A stretch of 64,000 bases of DNA from Myxococcus stipitatus. GTDB lineage: Bacteria; Myxococcota; Myxococcia; Myxococcales; Myxococcaceae. The notes under the pieces are model-generated. The model ran no database searches, was not told the origin of the DNA, and saw nothing but the letters and a program-made list of their open reading frames with translations. A program made the translations under genes and the position numbers. Shown in pieces: positions 1 to 7,191 of the stretch (positions are counted from its first letter, which is position 1; every line of letters begins with the position of its first letter). The stretch lies in contig NZ_JAKCFI010000006.1 in the NCBI RefSeq assembly GCF_021412625.1, positions 558,001 through 622,000 of the forward strand, read 5' to 3'.

Positions 1-336
1 CGCCTGAGCAATGGCGAGCGGCGCCCCCGGGCACACGCTCGTCGACAGCCAGGATTTCCGCGTCGACACCCCACCCGCGCCCCACCGGCCCGGTCATCCC
101 GCACCCGGCCGAGTCCTGGACTCCCGCCTTCCTGGACGTCCCCTCCCCGTGCGGCCTGGGGTTGCGGCGGCCCGCCCCCCCGCATCCACCCCCGGCACAT
201 TCCTCCGCTGGGGGTGCGGAGGTCACCTTCCAGGCACGCCCGTCGTGAGCCAGGACCCGACACAAGGGGTCATCCGAGAGACCTCCTCGCGGGAGTCCCT
301 CGCTCCCGGCGGAGAGCGGAGTATGGTTCTGCCCGG
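1..336. other. Window edge, no confident gene
   Basis: I see no convincing gene here. The open frames in this stretch lack a ribosome binding site and run into the frame of the next gene or its antisense. The sequence probably contains the upstream region of the outer-membrane-like gene that starts at 337, but I could not pick out a promoter. Confidence 0.5.
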
Positions 337-1038
337 ATGCGCTTCTGCCTCACCGCTGCTCTCCTGCTCGCTCCCTTCCGCGCATCGGCCCACGCGGAAG
401 CCTGGGCGCTGGCACCCGTCCGCGCGGAGGAGGCGGAGCTGAGCACCGGCGCGGGGCTCTTCACGGGCGGCGGCACCTTCGACCACGGGCGCACCGGCGA
501 CACGTACCTGGCCAGCGTCACCACCGCGCGCTACCTGCTGGGCGGCTTCACGCTCGACGGCGGGCTGCAGTCGCTGCTGCCCCTGGAGCGAGGCACGCGG
601 GGAGGCCGCACGCGGCTGAGCGCCCGGCTGGGCTACACCGGCGCGCGCTGGAGCCTGGTGGTGGGCGCGGTGCTGGGGCTCGCGTACACCACGCAGCCCC
701 ACTTCGAGGCGCTGCCCAGCGCCCGGGGCCTGTACCGCCTGGATGACACCACCGCCCTGGAGGCCGGCCTGTTCGACGCGCAGGGGCAGCTCCCCGGCCA
801 CGTGGGCGCGGCATGGAGGGGGTTCGGACTGGCCTATGTCTTCCCGGTGGGGGGACGCGCCCGGGTGGACATCCCCGTGGCGCCGCGCGCGAGCCTGCGC
901 CTGGAGGGCGCCCTGTTCCAACACCGTGACGTGCGCACGTCGCTGGTGACCCTGGGCGTCGTGGGCCGCCCCGCCGCCCCCCACCGGACGCACTCCGGAC
1001 GAAACGTTTCCCCGCCGGGCTTGGAGAATGAAGCCTGA
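337..1038 (+). CDS. Outer-membrane beta-barrel-like secreted protein
   Basis: This is a protein of 233 residues with an N-terminal signal peptide (starts MRFCLTAALLLAP, likely cleavage near ASA-HA). The rest alternates glycine-rich and aromatic/hydrophobic stretches, such as LSARLGYTGARWSLVVGAV, which is typical of outer-membrane beta strands. I do not recognise a specific family. The ATG at 337 was chosen because it starts directly at the signal peptide; the frame is open further upstream but that extension is arginine-rich and not signal-like. The histidine kinase begins only 23 bases after the stop, so the two are probably co-transcribed. The last 20 or so residues are low-complexity. Confidence 0.7.
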   Translation: MRFCLTAALLLAPFRASAHAEAWALAPVRAEEAELSTGAGLFTGGGTFDHGRTGDTYLASVTTARYLLGGFTLDGGLQSLLPLERGTRGGRTRLSARLGYTGARWSLVVGAVLGLAYTTQPHFEALPSARGLYRLDDTTALEAGLFDAQGQLPGHVGAAWRGFGLAYVFPVGGRARVDIPVAPRASLRLEGALFQHRDVRTSLVTLGVVGRPAAPHRTHSGRNVSPPGLENEA

Positions 1039-1061
1039 GCACCTTCGAGACTCCACGACGC

Positions 1062-2579
1062 ATGCCCCCCTCCTCCGCCAAGAAGCGCCAGCGTCCCCAG
1101 GCACCTCCCGCCACCGAGGTGCCCGGTGTCCCGCTCCAAGCGCTCCTGGAGGGCCTGCCCGACGCCTTCTTCACCCTCGACGCCTCCTGGCGCTTCTCCT
1201 ACGTCAGCCCCCGCATGGCGGAGCTGCTGGAGGGTTCGGTCGGCGTGGGGGACGACCTGCGGCGCGCCTGCCCCGCGCTCCTGGACCTGCGCCGGCACCT
1301 GCGCTTCGAGCAGCCCGCCACCGAGCAGGTCTCCGCGCGCTTCGAGCACGACTGGCCCAGCCGGGACCTCAGCTTCGACGTGCGCGCGCGCACCGTGACG
1401 GGGGGGCTGCTGGTGCACTGCCGGGACATCACCGGCGAGCGCCGCGTGCGGGAGGAGCTGCGCCGCGCCAGCGAGGTGTTCCGCGCCATCCACGAGGGGA
1501 CGACGGACGCCATCTACACGAAGGACCTGGAGGGTCGCTACCAGCTCATCAACGTCGCCGGGGCGCGCGCGGTGGGCTACGAGGTGGAGGACATCGTCGG
1601 CCACACGGACGCGGAGCTGTTCGACCCGGACGTGGCGCGCGTCAACGCGGCCAATGACCGGGAGGTGCTCGCCTTCGGCCGCACCGTCACCTACGAGGAC
1701 GCGCAGCCGGGCGTGGAGGGCCCGCGCACGTGGCTGTCCACCAAGGGCGTGCTGCGCGACGCGGACGGCAAGGTGGTGGGCCTGTTCGGCATCAGCCGCG
1801 ACATCACCCAGCGCAAGTGGGCGGAGGAGGAGGCGCGCCGGCACTCCGAGTTCCAGGAGCAGCTGATGGGCATCGTCAGCCACGACATCCGCAGTCCCCT
1901 GGGCGCCATCATGAACTGGTCGCGCGTCATGGCGGAGGCGGGGACGGCCGAGGACGCGCGGCGCACGGCGCAGCGCATCGCCACCGGGGCGGTGCGCATC
2001 GAGCGGCTCACCCGCCTGCTGCTGGACTTCACGCGCACGCGGCTGATGGGCGGGGTGGCCATCGAACCGCGGCCGGTGGACCTGAAGGACCTGGTGATGC
2101 GCGTGGCCCACGAGTTCCGCGTGGCCTACCCCGAGCGCGCCATCGAGGTGGAGGCCCGGGGCAACACGCAGGGCATGTGGGACCCGGACCGGCTCAGCCA
2201 GGTGGCCTCCAACCTGCTGGAGAACGCGCTGAAGTTCGGCCCGCCGGAGCAGCCCGTGCGGCTGACGGCGCGCGGCGGGCGGGGGAACAAGGTGGCGCTG
2301 GAGGTGCAGAACGGCGGGCGCCCCATCCCCGCCAACCTGCTGCCCCACCTGTTCGAGCCCTTCCGCAGCGGCCCGCAGGCGTCGCGCACGCTGAAGATGA
2401 GCTACGGGCTGGGGCTCTACATCGTCCGGGAGATCGTCCAGGCGCACGGCGGCACCATCGAGGCGCGCTCGTCCGAGGACGAGGGCACGACGTTCGAGGT
2501 GACGCTGCCGCGCCGCTCGCTGCCGGCCCGGCCGCCCAATCAGTCGATTCCGCGCGTCCCGCGCTCGGAGCCCAGGTAG
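1062..2579 (+). CDS. PAS-PAS sensor histidine kinase
   Basis: This is a soluble 505-residue sensor kinase. Two PAS domains occupy roughly residues 20-130 and 135-255; the second carries the typical ending GISRDITQRKWAEEE. The HisKA box is IVSHDIRSPLGAI with phosphoacceptor His274. The HATPase domain follows, with N-box NLLENALKFG and the G-rich YGLGLYIVREIVQAHGG. No membrane segments or signal peptide are visible, so it should sense a cytoplasmic cue. Its last 40 bases overlap, tail to tail, the response regulator gene on the other strand (2540-2935). That regulator is a possible partner, but no operon link shows this. It resembles the kinases at 42602, 44836 and 53562 in the kinase core. Confidence 0.93.
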   Translation: MPPSSAKKRQRPQAPPATEVPGVPLQALLEGLPDAFFTLDASWRFSYVSPRMAELLEGSVGVGDDLRRACPALLDLRRHLRFEQPATEQVSARFEHDWPSRDLSFDVRARTVTGGLLVHCRDITGERRVREELRRASEVFRAIHEGTTDAIYTKDLEGRYQLINVAGARAVGYEVEDIVGHTDAELFDPDVARVNAANDREVLAFGRTVTYEDAQPGVEGPRTWLSTKGVLRDADGKVVGLFGISRDITQRKWAEEEARRHSEFQEQLMGIVSHDIRSPLGAIMNWSRVMAEAGTAEDARRTAQRIATGAVRIERLTRLLLDFTRTRLMGGVAIEPRPVDLKDLVMRVAHEFRVAYPERAIEVEARGNTQGMWDPDRLSQVASNLLENALKFGPPEQPVRLTARGGRGNKVALEVQNGGRPIPANLLPHLFEPFRSGPQASRTLKMSYGLGLYIVREIVQAHGGTIEARSSEDEGTTFEVTLPRRSLPARPPNQSIPRVPRSEPR

Positions 2580-2935
2580 CGCTGGAGCAGCGCCGTCAGC
2601 TCCGCGCCGTCGAAGGGCTTGGTGAGGTAGTCCGTGCAGCCGCTCTCGAAGCCGGCCTGCACGCTGGCGGGCTCCGCGCGGGAGCTGCACAGGATGATGG
2701 GGGTGTGGCGCGTGGGCTCGCGCTCGCGCAGCGCCCGGCAGGTCTCCAGGCCGTCCAGGTGCGGCATCATGACGTCCAGGAACACGAGGTCCGGCGGCTC
2801 GGCGCGCGCGCGGGCCAGCGCCTCCACGCCGTCGCGCGCGGTGAGCGTCTCGTAGCCCCGCTCGCCCATCATCATCTGGTGCAGCAGCAACACCGTGTTC
2901 GAGTCGTCGACGAGGAGGACCTTCTTGCGTCGCAT
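2540..2935 (-). CDS. Single-domain response regulator
   Basis: This 131-residue CheY-like receiver has the acidic pocket Asp10/Asp11 (VLLVDDSN), phosphoacceptor Asp54 (VFLDVMMP), and the conserved Lys106 (YLTKPF). There is no output domain, so it acts by protein contacts. It is followed on the same strand, upstream in transcription, by a PilZ-type gene whose stop lies 19 bases away, suggesting co-transcription. Its 3' end overlaps the 3' end of the convergent PAS kinase by 40 bases. Cognate kinase unknown. Confidence 0.92.
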   Translation of the reverse strand: MRRKKVLLVDDSNTVLLLHQMMMGERGYETLTARDGVEALARARAEPPDLVFLDVMMPHLDGLETCRALREREPTRHTPIILCSSRAEPASVQAGFESGCTDYLTKPFDGAELTALLQRYLGSERGTRGID

Positions 2936-2954
2936 GGCACCTCCCGGGTGGAGG

Positions 2955-4040
2955 TCAGGGTGGGGGCGTCTGGCACAGCTGGCGCAGGTGCATCAGGCGC
3001 GGCGGGCCCATCCCCAGGAAGCGCACGCCCATGCCGTGGGGCCGGCTGGGGCCCGGGCGCGGGGAGAAGGGGTTGGACCAGGCCACCACGCCCGGGGACT
3101 CCAACACCTCGCCCGTGGTGGGCAGGTGGATGCGCAGCGCCACGGCGCTGCCGGCGCGCGCGGGCACCAGCGTGTGGAGGAAGAGGCCCGCGGGGCTCAT
3201 GGCGAAGGAGACGCCCGACAGCCAGGACAGGCCGCGCACGCCCGTCTCGGCGAACTCCACCGGGCAGCAGAAGGACACCCGTTCCTCCACCCGCAGCGAC
3301 GCGCCCTCGCGTCCCAGCAGCGCGTGGACGCGCGGCAGCACGGGGGCCGCCCGGAAGCCCTCGCCCACGTCGAGCGTCACGGACGGCACGCCCTCCAGCA
3401 GCTCCCGCGCGCGGGGACTGGCGCGCATCCACAGCGCGCTCGCGGGGCCGCCCGCCACCACCAGCAGGTGCGGCGCGCGGCCATGCTCCAGGAGACGCGA
3501 GGCCACCCCCGCCACCGTGGCGCCGTACAGCAGGTGGTAGCCACACGCCTCCAGGTGCGCGCCCAGCCCGTCCCAAGCCCGGGGCCCGCTGGCGCCGGCC
3601 AGCAGCACCACGCGCGGGCTGTAGCGGGACGGCGGCGGCGACGCGGACGACGCCACGAGCGCCGCGAGCCGCGAGCGCACCGCGCCCTCGCCCACCGGCG
3701 TCAGCAGGCAGTCCTCCACGCCCTCGACGTGCGCCAGCTCCAGCACCTCCGCGGGCGTCTCCGGCTCCGCCACCAGCACCAGCGGGACACCGCTCAGCCC
3801 CAGCCGGGCCTTCCACGCGCCCGCGGGGCCCCGCACCGGGAGCTGCCGCCAGTCCACCAGCACCAGCGCGGGGCGCGCGCGCGACGGCTCCGGCGGAGAG
3901 GGACTCTGCACCGCGTCCCAGCCCAGCGCCCGCGTGGCGCGCGACAGCGCCAGCCACGGCTCACCCACCGCGCCCACCCACAGCACCCGGGGGGGCGCCA
4001 CGACGGGCGAGGGACGGACCTGGCCTGGAGCCATCCTCAT
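2955..4040 (-). CDS. Receiver-like plus PilZ-domain protein
   Basis: This is a protein of 361 residues. The N-terminal two thirds contain two alpha/beta segments resembling degenerate receiver domains (PALVLVDWRQLPV; PHLLVVAGGPASA) without an intact phosphorylation pocket. The C-terminal ~110 residues look like the PilZ domain of the paralogous family expanded in Myxococcus: an Arg-Val region (LRVEERVSFCCPV), then FLHTLVPARAGSAVALRIHLP and GMGVRFLGM. PilZ domains often bind cyclic di-GMP, but the canonical RxxxR and D/NxSxxG residues are not clearly present, so binding is uncertain. It lies just upstream of the response regulator at 2540 on the same strand. Start chosen at the first ATG; a start three residues in (MAPGQ) is equally possible. 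Confidence 0.7.
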   Translation of the reverse strand: MRMAPGQVRPSPVVAPPRVLWVGAVGEPWLALSRATRALGWDAVQSPSPPEPSRARPALVLVDWRQLPVRGPAGAWKARLGLSGVPLVLVAEPETPAEVLELAHVEGVEDCLLTPVGEGAVRSRLAALVASSASPPPSRYSPRVVLLAGASGPRAWDGLGAHLEACGYHLLYGATVAGVASRLLEHGRAPHLLVVAGGPASALWMRASPRARELLEGVPSVTLDVGEGFRAAPVLPRVHALLGREGASLRVEERVSFCCPVEFAETGVRGLSWLSGVSFAMSPAGLFLHTLVPARAGSAVALRIHLPTTGEVLESPGVVAWSNPFSPRPGPSRPHGMGVRFLGMGPPRLMHLRQLCQTPPP

Positions 4041-4171
4041 ACGCGGTGCCTCCGTGTCGACTCCCCCCGGCCCGCCCGTCTCGTTCTCTATCCGTCAGAT
4101 ATGAGAACCCGCCCCCCGGCGAACACTCCCCCTGGACGGATTCCAGGGAGAGATGGGGAATACACGACAGA

Positions 4172-4204
4172 GCGCCCGCATCGCGCACGGCGTCGTGCGG
4201 GCGC
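4172..4204 (-). terminator. Terminator after chemosensory-desaturase operon
   Basis: A perfect 9-base-pair inverted repeat (GCGCCCGCA at 4172-4180, TGCGGGCGC at 4196-4204) with a 15-base loop lies 21 bases beyond the desaturase stop codon. There is no clear U-tract, which is common in GC-rich genomes. Confidence 0.6.
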
Positions 4205-4225
4205 GTCAGGAGGTGGCGCGGGGGC

Positions 4226-5191
4226 TCAGACGCGGGCGACGTTGACGCCGGAGTCCACGGCCTGGAGCTCGTCGCCGAAGGAGACGTCGACGGTGCCGCC
4301 CGCGGGCGGGTCATACGGCGCGCGGCCCACCTGCTTCGTGCCGAAGCGCGGGAGGAAGGGCGCCAGCACGTAGGAGCGGAAGCACCACGCGAAGAAGCTC
4401 ACGGGCCGCAGGTCCGGGTGGATGGCGGCTTCGATCTTGGCGTGCGCCTCCGGCAGCAGGCTCCAGTGCAGGCCCGGCGTCTCGTGGTGCACGGCGTGCA
4501 GCCCGTTGTTGAAGAGGAAGAAGTTGATGACGCGACCGGTGAAGCTGCGGCTGTGGTCGTGGTCGCTCCAGGGGTCCGCGTGGACGTGCTGGATGTAGTT
4601 GAAGAACATGATGGTCCACAGCGAGAAGAAGGCCGGAATCAGGAAGGCGAAGGCCCAGATGCGCAGGCCGCCCTGGACGCCGTGGAGGAAGATGGCCAGC
4701 GCGACGAGCGCCGCGTGCGTGCCGCCCCACACGACGTACTGGAGGATGATCTGCCGGAACAGGGCGCGGTTGCGCGCGCGGGCCTTCTCGATGAAGGCCT
4801 TGGTCGGCTCCTGCTGCCAGTAGGTGGAGACGAAGGGGAAGAGGAAGGCGACGAGGAAGTTGTGCTTCTTCGAGTAGCGCCAGGTGATGGTGGCGTCGCC
4901 GGCCTTGTTGACGAACTTGTGGTGGTTGAGGTTGTGCGTCGGAATCCACACGAAGGTGGGGTAGCCGTAGAAGAGCGACAGCCACATGCCCATCGCCTCG
5001 TTCATCTTCCGGTTGCGGAAGGTGGGGCAGTGGTTGTGGTTGTGGGCGATGACTCCCGCGGAGAGCGCCAGGTAGCACGCGAGCGGGCAGAGGTACGGGA
5101 TGAGCGAGGGGGCCGCGTACATCGAAAGGGCGACCACGGGCATCGCCAGGCACCAGATGAGGGTGCGGATGTCGGCGCTGTATCGGAGCAT
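4226..5191 (-). CDS. Fatty acid desaturase
   Basis: This integral membrane di-iron desaturase has 321 residues. Its three histidine clusters are intact: HNHNH near residue 50, HNLNHH near 85, and HAVHH near 235, with the extra motif QHVHADPWSDHDH near residue 210. Hydrophobic segments near residues 10-45 and around 150-195 fit the usual four-helix topology. The family inserts double bonds into acyl chains of membrane lipids, using oxygen and an electron donor. It lies 122 bases after cheB on the same strand and is followed by a terminator, so it may be the last gene of the chemosensory operon. Linkage of a desaturase to a che cluster matches my memory of des7 in the Che7 locus of M. xanthus. 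Confidence 0.9.
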   Translation of the reverse strand: MLRYSADIRTLIWCLAMPVVALSMYAAPSLIPYLCPLACYLALSAGVIAHNHNHCPTFRNRKMNEAMGMWLSLFYGYPTFVWIPTHNLNHHKFVNKAGDATITWRYSKKHNFLVAFLFPFVSTYWQQEPTKAFIEKARARNRALFRQIILQYVVWGGTHAALVALAIFLHGVQGGLRIWAFAFLIPAFFSLWTIMFFNYIQHVHADPWSDHDHSRSFTGRVINFFLFNNGLHAVHHETPGLHWSLLPEAHAKIEAAIHPDLRPVSFFAWCFRSYVLAPFLPRFGTKQVGRAPYDPPAGGTVDVSFGDELQAVDSGVNVARV

Positions 5192-5313
5192 GGGCTGCAG
5201 TGTGCCTGATGGCTCCGTTCAGAACCAAACTTCCATGCGTGATTCGAGGGAGGGCCCGCTCACCCTCTCGGTGTGTAGGGGACGGACGCCTCCATGCCCA
5301 CCCCTCCGGGCCC

Positions 5314-6363
5314 TCACCGCAGGTGGGCCCTGAGCAGCGCCAGCAGTCCTTCCAGGGGCGCGGTGCCGGCGGACAGGCCGGCCTCGTCCACGACGCGGGG
5401 CATTCCGTAGACGACGCAGGAGGACTCGGCTTCGGTGAGCACGGTGCCGCCGGCGGCGCGGATGGTCCGGGCCCCCTCCAGCCCGTCGTCGCCCATGCCG
5501 GTGAGCACCAGGCCCACGGTGTCCGCGCCCCAGGCCTTGGCGGCGCTCTCGAAGAGGACGTCCACCGAGGGGTGGTGGGGCAGGCGCACGGGGTGGCGAT
5601 CCAGGCGGGCGAGCGTGCGCTCTCCGTGACGCTCCACCTTGAGGTGCTGGCCGGCGCGCGCCAGCACCACGCGCCCGGGCCGCAGCTCCATCCCCTGCTC
5701 CGCCTCCAGCACCTCCAGCGCGCATTGCGCGTCCAGGCGCCGGGCGACGGCCTCCGTGTAGCCCGCGGGGATGTGGAGGGCCAGGGCCATGGGCGCGGGG
5801 AAGTCCGGGGGCAGCATGGACAGCAGGCGCGTGAGGGCCTGGGGGCCCCCCGTGGAGGTGCCCACCACCACGAGGTTGCGGGCGGGGCCGAGGACGGGGG
5901 GGCGCGGCGGCGGCGCCTCCACGGGTGGGGCGGGCGCGACGGACGGGCGGGGCACGGCGATGGCGGCCGCGCGGACCTTGGCCACCAGCACCTCGCCCAG
6001 TTCGTAGAGCCGGTCGGTGGCGAGCGCCGTGGGCTTGTGCACCAGCTCCACCGCGCCGGCCTGGAGGGCGGTCACCGCCAGCTCGCTCTCCTCGCCCGCG
6101 CTGCTCACGACGACGACGCGCGGCGGGGAGGGCATGGAGGCCAGCGCCCGCAGCACGCCCAGCCCGTCCAACCCCGGCATCACCAGGTCCAGGGTGATGA
6201 CGTCCGGGGACAGCTCCACCAGCTTCTCCAGCGCGTCCAGGCCGTCGCGCGCGGTGCCCACCACCTCCAGGCCCTCCGCGTGGGAGAGCACCTGGCGCAG
6301 CACCTTGCGCGCGAAGGCGGAGTCGTCCACCACCAGCACGCGAATGGGGGTGGACGTCGTCAT
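5314..6363 (-). CDS. cheB: Chemotaxis methylesterase CheB
   Basis: This protein-glutamate methylesterase/deamidase (349 residues) removes methyl groups from chemoreceptors. An N-terminal receiver (VLVVDDSAFARK, phosphoacceptor Asp59 in VITLDLVMPGLDG) is joined by a proline-rich linker to the esterase. The catalytic triad is visible: serine in GTSTGGPQAL, histidine in LALHIPAGYTEA, and aspartate in LTGMGDDGLEGA. The ATG overlaps the stop of cheR in an ATGA arrangement, which fixes the start despite a longer open frame upstream. Confidence 0.97.
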   Translation of the reverse strand: MTTSTPIRVLVVDDSAFARKVLRQVLSHAEGLEVVGTARDGLDALEKLVELSPDVITLDLVMPGLDGLGVLRALASMPSPPRVVVVSSAGEESELAVTALQAGAVELVHKPTALATDRLYELGEVLVAKVRAAAIAVPRPSVAPAPPVEAPPPRPPVLGPARNLVVVGTSTGGPQALTRLLSMLPPDFPAPMALALHIPAGYTEAVARRLDAQCALEVLEAEQGMELRPGRVVLARAGQHLKVERHGERTLARLDRHPVRLPHHPSVDVLFESAAKAWGADTVGLVLTGMGDDGLEGARTIRAAGGTVLTEAESSCVVYGMPRVVDEAGLSAGTAPLEGLLALLRAHLR

Positions 6364-7181
6364 GCGGGGCCCTTGTTGTAGAAGAAGGCGCCGCGCCGCT
6401 CCTCGCAGCGCAGCGCCGTGCCAAAGCGCATCAGCGATTCGGAGGAGCCGACGAGCAGCTGCCCGCCCGGCCGCAGCGCCCGGGTGAGCGACTCCACCAC
6501 GCGGCGCGCGGTGTCGTCCTGGAAGTAGATGAGGACGTTGCGGCAGAGGATGGCGTCGAAGGTGCCCAGCGCCGCCACCGCCGCGGCGTCCACCAGGTTG
6601 ACGCGCTTCCACGCAATCGCGTCCACCAGTTCGCGCCGGGGCCTGGCGCGGCCCTCCACCACCTCCAGCCACCGGCCCTCCACGCCCTTGGGAAGGGCGC
6701 GCAGCGAGCGCAGGTTGTGGTCGCCTCCCCGGGCGCGCTCCAGCGCGCGCGCGCTCAGGTCGCTGGCCACCAGCTCCACGCCGGACAGCAGCTCGCGGTC
6801 CGCGAGCATCATCGCCAGCGTCAGCGGCTCCTCGCCGGTGGAGCACGCCGCGCACCAGACGCGAGGACGCCGTCCCTGGCGCACCGCCGGGGCGAGCACG
6901 TCCTCCACCAGCACCACCAGGGGCTGGGCCTCGCGGAAGAAGTACGTCTCGTGGACCAGCAGCGAGTCGACGAGCGTGTCCAGGGCCTCCGAGCCGGCCG
7001 GGTCGTACCGGAGGAAGTAGTAGTAGTCGAGCAGCGAGTCGAAGCCCGCCTCCAGCGCGCGGGAGGACACCTTGTCCGCGAGCAGCTCGCGGTCCTCCGG
7101 CGCGTAGTGCAGGCCGGCGCGCTGCTCGACGAGGGCCGCGAGGATGGCGAACACCTGGGGCGACAGGGGCAACGAGGGCAT
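6360..7181 (-). CDS. cheR: Chemotaxis methyltransferase CheR
   Basis: This S-adenosylmethionine-dependent enzyme (273 residues) methylates receptor glutamates. An N-terminal helical domain is followed by the SAM-binding motif VWCAACSTGEEPLT and the acidic/CRN motif ILCRNVLIYF, with the C-terminal GSSESL loop. It has no TPR extension. It begins 10 bases after the stop of the HEAT-repeat gene and overlaps cheB by 4 bases, so the three are translated from one message. Confidence 0.97.
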   Translation of the reverse strand: MPSLPLSPQVFAILAALVEQRAGLHYAPEDRELLADKVSSRALEAGFDSLLDYYYFLRYDPAGSEALDTLVDSLLVHETYFFREAQPLVVLVEDVLAPAVRQGRRPRVWCAACSTGEEPLTLAMMLADRELLSGVELVASDLSARALERARGGDHNLRSLRALPKGVEGRWLEVVEGRARPRRELVDAIAWKRVNLVDAAAVAALGTFDAILCRNVLIYFQDDTARRVVESLTRALRPGGQLLVGSSESLMRFGTALRCEERRGAFFYNKGPA

Positions 7182-7191
7182 GGCGTCCTCG

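Noticed and set aside
1730-5209. A 1159-codon open frame on the plus strand
   Set aside because: Overlaps the PAS kinase in another frame and is antisense to the regulator, PilZ and desaturase genes, which have clear motifs.
5250-5315. Inverted repeat GAGGGCCCG / CGGGCCCTC across the cheB stop
   Set aside because: The loop is 48 bases, too long for a convincing terminator; it may be chance in GC-rich sequence.
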